Program-made: the position numbers and the translations under genes
Source: JAGOBP01 sp964550855
GTDB taxonomy: Bacteria; Chloroflexota; Anaerolineae; Fen-1058
DNA length: 64,000 nt
Direction of reading: 5' to 3'
Assembly (NCBI GenBank): GCA_964550855.1
Contig: CAZKBQ010000012.1
Coordinates: 1-64,000 of the forward strand
Part shown: positions 61,401 to 64,000 of the stretch, in pieces
How positions within the stretch are numbered: the first letter of the stretch is position 1
Layout: each line of letters begins with the position of its first letter
The notes under the pieces: generated by a model
Database searches by the model: none
Seen by the model: only the letters and a program-made list of their open reading frames with translations
What the model was told of the DNA's origin: nothing

Positions 61401-62290
61401 GTCGCCGCCGAGCGATAATCGCCGTTGTAGCCGCCCACGCTCGTCGCCCATACGCCCTGCGTCGCAAAGGCCGCGCTCGCATTATCGACGATGATCATCT
61501 CGGTGTTCATGTCGCGCTCGCGCACCGTCCACGCGTCCGCGCCCGAATTCCACAGGTAGCGCAGCAGATATTGATTGACGGCCTCGGCGTTGTTGAAATC
61601 TTCGACCACCCCTTCGCCCGCCGGATAAGGGGCGGTGGGATAGACGGGGCGCTGCGTTCGGTAGGTGGACAGGGTGGTGTTCCAGTACCAGCCGTGCCCC
61701 GCGCTGACAAAGACGGTTTTGCCTGCCAGCCCGCCCGGCCTCAGGCTCGCCACGGCAGCGGCCGTCGTCGGCGCGGCCTCTTTTTGGGGCAGGGGGCGCG
61801 GCTTCAAAAACGCCGAGATCAATTGATAATCGCCGGCGGCGTTGCGCGCGTACACCCCCAGCCACTTGAAGTTGAACGGCAGCAGCGTCAGGTTGAACTG
61901 TTGATTGATCGATTCGACCTGGACATCGGTGATCGCGTCGAGGAAATCGGCGGGCACGATCAGTTTGATCTCCGCCCGATCGGTTGACGCGGCCACCTCG
62001 GCCAGCGTGGTGTCGGCCGGCAGCGCCGAGGTCACGCCGGCAGCGCGTTCCGCCGCCGTGGGACCGGCCAGCATCGCCGCGACGATCGATCGAGTTTGAT
62101 CTTCGATCGGGCCGTCAACCATCAGCGCGGCGCGATCGACACAGCTCACCTCGTTATCGTCCACAAAGCAGATCGCACGGCCCACGGCGGCCGGCAGCGG
62201 TGCGGCCGCGTGCGTGGTGGCCAGCGCCGCAGCCAGCAGTACGCCGCCGCCCAGCAGCCCGGCCAGATAAGAACGGTTGATGACGGGCAT
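58439..62290 (-). CDS. Giant N-acetylmuramoyl-L-alanine amidase with GerMN and inserted golvesin-like domain
   Basis: The 1283-residue protein has a signal peptide (to about 30) and a GerMN-like domain (about 35-165, with MLAGPTAAERAAGVTSALP). An amidase_3 domain follows, split in two: VFVSAGHG at 193-200 and SLHTNGASG at 458-466, with SMPGILIENGFHDNP (catalytic Glu533) after that. Between the halves lies a golvesin-C-like domain (about 266-395). FN3-like and other beta domains and a final jelly-roll (NGGFENGSLAGW) follow. It should cut peptidoglycan stem peptides in the cell wall. The ATG at 62290 has an AAGGAG site. Confidence 0.9.
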   Translation of the reverse strand: MPVINRSYLAGLLGGGVLLAAALATTHAAAPLPAAVGRAICFVDDNEVSCVDRAALMVDGPIEDQTRSIVAAMLAGPTAAERAAGVTSALPADTTLAEVAASTDRAEIKLIVPADFLDAITDVQVESINQQFNLTLLPFNFKWLGVYARNAAGDYQLISAFLKPRPLPQKEAAPTTAAAVASLRPGGLAGKTVFVSAGHGWYWNTTLSTYRTQRPVYPTAPYPAGEGVVEDFNNAEAVNQYLLRYLWNSGADAWTVRERDMNTEMIIVDNASAAFATQGVWATSVGGYNGDYRSAATVTGSATATATWTFTPTVAGTYAVYVWFPGAATNRTAEAHFAIEHAGATTPVTITQTRDTNNWRYLGSYPFYGGQPARVIVTNRSSVPGLNVLADAVRVGGGRGDVSLNGAPPSNKPRWEEQASQYAKWVGQPDAGIVSDVWIRPRYAEWEKEAGEDAVYISLHTNGASGYTTARGTETYVYLTPTAGSTTLQSFVHTELLDAIHAQWDAAWPDRGKLQRDLGEVGQLSSMPGILIENGFHDNPTDVEAMKDPRFAQLSARAIYHGLVKYWHSIDPAVPLIYAPEPPVQLTVRNSGVGQITLKWQPGPTDGDGPLGDATTSYRVYLSADGFGWQEPIDVAATTYTLTQLAPNQLIYVKVAGVNAGGESLPTPVLAARAAASGLAPLLVVYGFERIDRLGDVQQNDPPEGISRRMFVDRINRQDYIIQHAEVISLPFDSALHAAVGESTISLGNYAIVDWIAGEEQSPFTPLTAGDQAQLTTFLNGGGGLFISGSEIGFDLKNTAFYANTLRAAFVQDDANTYTAQPTAGGIFAGLNVISFDDGTHGTYDADWPDVFSPINGSSAALVYNTGGTAAVQYASGCTRLVYAGFPFETIYPLSARQAVMARVINYLGACLPADLDTTILSPVGEAFVKTLPAFYGAASSQATGVEVSIKRVSDSIFYNGTTFSSTTELWLNAAGASTWNYGLPALADGAYALRARAKTASAVDASPAAVTFTLDTVPPIVPVIITPTGGISMLAVAPQFEWTGGGDPIGFELTLDGVTHTLPSPQLSARLVVTDGLHVWRVRAFDAAGNQSGWSNVATFSTSSLKTHLPLVAHNLETEAPPVAGNCSNVIVNGGFENGSLAGWQTPSQNPPAAVVGDIVNTGQWAARVGKVASSGSITGFSSIQQNVTIPAQAITATLSFARYRYSDDLNNLQYVAILSGTTVLDYVMYDRINDPQWTTLQADLLPYAGQAIGLRFAAYNKSAAGVTGLIVDDVQVQICVP

Positions 62291-62314
62291 GATGACTCCT
62301 TTCTTCCGCGCCAG

Positions 62315-62320
62315 ATTATA
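62315..62320 (-). promoter_or_regulatory. -10 element of the amidase operon
   Basis: The minus strand reads TATAAT here, 25 bp upstream of the amidase ATG. No good -35 is seen. Confidence 0.5.
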
Positions 62321-62353
62321 GTACAACCGGGCGCGCCGCCGGGCCGCGGGTGA

Positions 62354-62382
62354 TTGATTTTGCCTGTGGCCGATGCTATACT
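62354..62382 (+). promoter_or_regulatory. Promoter of the Memo-AMMECR1 gene
   Basis: TTGATT (62354-62359) and TATACT (62377-62382) with a 17-bp spacer lie 33 bp before the start. It is divergent from the amidase promoter. Confidence 0.7.
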
Positions 62383-62414
62383 GTGAGCGCCGGGAGAGAG
62401 AAAGCGAGGGTGAC

Positions 62415-63842
62415 ATGTCCACACTGCGCGCTTCGGACACTGTGCGCCAGCCGGCCGTGGCGGGCGCGTTTTACCCCGATGATCCCGTCGCGTTGGCGCA
62501 CGTCATTGACGCTTATCTGGCCGATGCGCCGCGCCTCGCGCCCGAACCGTCGATCTTGATTGCCCCTCATGCGGGCTACGTGTACAGCGGCCTGGTGGCG
62601 GCGCACAGCTTCAAGCAGGCTGCCGGCCGCGATTACGCCCGCGTGATCATCCTGGGTTTCAATCATGGCCGCGCGTACAGCTTCGACGGCGCGGCGGTCT
62701 GGCCCGACGGCGCGTGGCGCACGCCGTTGGGCGATGCGCCGGTCGATCGGGACGTGGCGCAGGCGCTGATCGATCAATCGAGCACGTGCTTCCCCGATCG
62801 ATCTCTGCACCTTGATGAGCACAGCCTGGAAGTGCAGGTGCCGTTTATCCAGCGCGTGCTGCCGGACGTGCCCATCGTGCCGGTGTCCATGGGGCGGCCC
62901 ACCCTGAGCAATGCGCGCGCCGTCGCGGACGCGTTGGGCGCAGTCCTGCACCATCACCCCAAGACGCTGGTGGTGGTATCAACCGATCTGTCACATTATC
63001 CGCGCTACGCCGACGCGCAGCGCATCGATCGGACGTCGTTGAACGCCGTGATGTCGCTGGATGTGCTGGCGCTGGAAGCGTGGGACGAAGAGGCCATGAG
63101 CAGCCGCACGCCCAATCTGCACACCACCATGTGCGGCAAGGGGCCGGTGCTGGCGGCGATGCTGCTGGCGCGCGCCAGTGACACCGCCGACGTCCGACTG
63201 ATTCGCTATGCCAACTCAGGCGATGTGCCGGTGGGCGAACAGGATCGGGTGGTGGGCTACGCGGCTGTGGAGTTTGTGAAAGGGCAGCCGCCCGCGTTGA
63301 CGAAGGAGGATCGTGCGACGCTGTTGACGCTGGCCCGCCATACGCTGGATCATTATCTGCGCACGCACCAGTATCCGGCGTTTGAGCCGACGTCCGACGC
63401 GATTCAGCAGCCACGCGCCACCTTCGTGACGCTGCGTCACAAGCGCACCCATGAGCTGCGCGGTTGTCGTGGCGAAGTGTTTGCGCGTTATCCCTTGTGG
63501 GAAAGTGTGCAGCGGGTCAGCGTGCTCAGCGCCACCGACGATCCGCGCTTCCGCCCGATGGCGCATGCCGAACTGGCCGATCAGCAGATTGAGATCAGCG
63601 TGTTGACGCCGCTGCGGCTGGTTGCTTCGCCCGACGAGGTGGAGGTGGGCCGGCACGGGGTGATGATCCGACAGGGCGGGCGCGGCGGCCTGTTTCTGCC
63701 GCAGGTGCCGGTGGAGCAGGGCTGGGATCGCGACGAGTATTTATCGACGTTGTGCTGGATGAAAGCCGGCTTGCCCGCTGATGCCTGGCGCAAGCCGGAG
63801 ACGCAGCTGTATACTTTTGAGGCTGAGGTGTTTGAGGAGTGA
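62415..63842 (+). CDS. AmmeMemoRadiSam system protein B and A fusion (Memo-AMMECR1)
   Basis: The 475-residue protein joins a Memo domain (about residues 10-290; RQPAVAGAFYPDDP, APHAGYVYSGLVAAHSF, STDLSHYP and a late SGDVPVGEQDRVVGYAAV) to an AMMECR1 domain (about 300-475; FVTLRHKRTHELRGCRGE, DPRFRPMAHAEL and the final LCWMKAGLP). Memo and AMMECR1 belong with a radical SAM protein in a conserved but poorly understood set. The radical SAM gene is not in view downstream. The ATG at 62415 has GAGGGTGA upstream. Confidence 0.93.
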   Translation: MSTLRASDTVRQPAVAGAFYPDDPVALAHVIDAYLADAPRLAPEPSILIAPHAGYVYSGLVAAHSFKQAAGRDYARVIILGFNHGRAYSFDGAAVWPDGAWRTPLGDAPVDRDVAQALIDQSSTCFPDRSLHLDEHSLEVQVPFIQRVLPDVPIVPVSMGRPTLSNARAVADALGAVLHHHPKTLVVVSTDLSHYPRYADAQRIDRTSLNAVMSLDVLALEAWDEEAMSSRTPNLHTTMCGKGPVLAAMLLARASDTADVRLIRYANSGDVPVGEQDRVVGYAAVEFVKGQPPALTKEDRATLLTLARHTLDHYLRTHQYPAFEPTSDAIQQPRATFVTLRHKRTHELRGCRGEVFARYPLWESVQRVSVLSATDDPRFRPMAHAELADQQIEISVLTPLRLVASPDEVEVGRHGVMIRQGGRGGLFLPQVPVEQGWDRDEYLSTLCWMKAGLPADAWRKPETQLYTFEAEVFEE

Positions 63843-63905
63843 GGAGTGATGAGTAACGAGTAATGAGTGATGAGTAACGAGTAATGAGTAATGAGTAATG
63901 AGTGA
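63838..63905. repeat. Simple repeat, GAGTAATGAGTGATGAGTAAC type
   Basis: About 68 bp made of irregular GAGTAATGAGTGA and GAGTAACGAGTAA units start in the last codons of the Memo-AMMECR1 gene. No spacer of constant length exists, so it is not a CRISPR array. No gene is seen from 63843 to the window end. Confidence 0.8.
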
Positions 63906-63972
63906 GCTGCGCCGGTTGCTGCTCGCTACCACTTATCACTCGATGTCGTTAAGTTAGCGTGCTGAGTCCGTC

Positions 63973-63997
63973 ATTCCCGCGTGCAGTTGGCGGGAAT
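63973..63997. repeat. REP-like palindrome (CGTCATTCCCGCG type)
   Basis: ATTCCCGC (63973-63980) pairs with GCGGGAAT (63990-63997). The GTCATTCCCGC...GCGGGAATCCA pattern is a widespread bacterial REP sequence; it may continue beyond the window. Confidence 0.7.
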
Positions 63998-64000
63998 CCA

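Noticed and set aside
60911..61987. A 358-codon frame antisense to the amidase
   Set aside because: Arg/His/Gly-rich composition of a shadow frame; the amidase motifs are on the other strand.
62360..62365. TTGCCT as the -35 of the Memo-AMMECR1 promoter
   Set aside because: The spacer to TATACT would be only 11 bp; TTGATT at 62354 gives 17 bp.
63838..63905. CRISPR array
   Set aside because: Units are short, irregular and without spacers; no cas genes are near.

Overview
The window is a high-GC, gene-dense bacterial chromosome segment, most likely from a metagenome-assembled Chloroflexota genome (Anaerolineae-like). This rests on gene content and on a 100-N scaffold gap at 33430-33529, not on a ribosomal RNA. 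Supporting traits are an rpmE-tdk-hpt start, tandem S41 peptidases, a DUF3662-FHA pair, GTG and TTG starts, many four-base ATGA overlaps, and simple intergenic repeats. No phage, insertion sequence, CRISPR array, rRNA or tRNA was recognised. One tmRNA gene is present. No stretch over 300 bases lacks a gene; the longest gap (45315-45594) looks like a promoter region.

1-29224 is mainly housekeeping. It holds the end of ribosomal protein bL31, thymidine kinase, hypoxanthine phosphoribosyltransferase, an adenosine-specific kinase, a HIT protein, the Rel stringent-response enzyme, RsmD and two phosphodiester-glycosidase lipoproteins. Next comes a minus-strand run of a methyltransferase, HEAT protein, NUDIX hydrolase, SGNH/MBOAT acyl-transfer pair with a 39-residue DUF5989-like protein, and two GNATs. 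Enolase, a thiolase, two S41 proteases, smpB, tmRNA, selD, two FHA proteins, an SDR, ligA and an RlmI-like methyltransferase follow. The selD gene is read through an in-frame UGA as selenocysteine.

29227-48268 is the most interesting region: 19 kb entirely on the minus strand. In transcription order it encodes a sensor kinase, a small membrane protein, a LuxR-type response regulator, a pseudo-receiver protein and a 2362-residue secreted beta-helix protein. These are followed by three cupredoxin/multicopper-oxidase-like proteins, a membrane-anchored His-rich protein, a subtilisin-like protease and a CopC-CopD copper-uptake fusion. The copper ligands of a single laccase-type enzyme appear to be divided between neighbouring oxidase genes. 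I propose a regulated, copper-dependent extracellular oxidation system; its substrate is unknown.

48479-64000 carries a MocA-like nucleotidyltransferase, two double-FKBP lipoproteins, a phosphatase, a class V aminotransferase, a VOC protein and an orphan molybdenum hydroxylase large subunit. An operon for a giant cell-wall amidase, a cNMP-regulated PP2C phosphatase and two SH3 proteins comes next, then a divergent Memo-AMMECR1 fusion and simple repeats.
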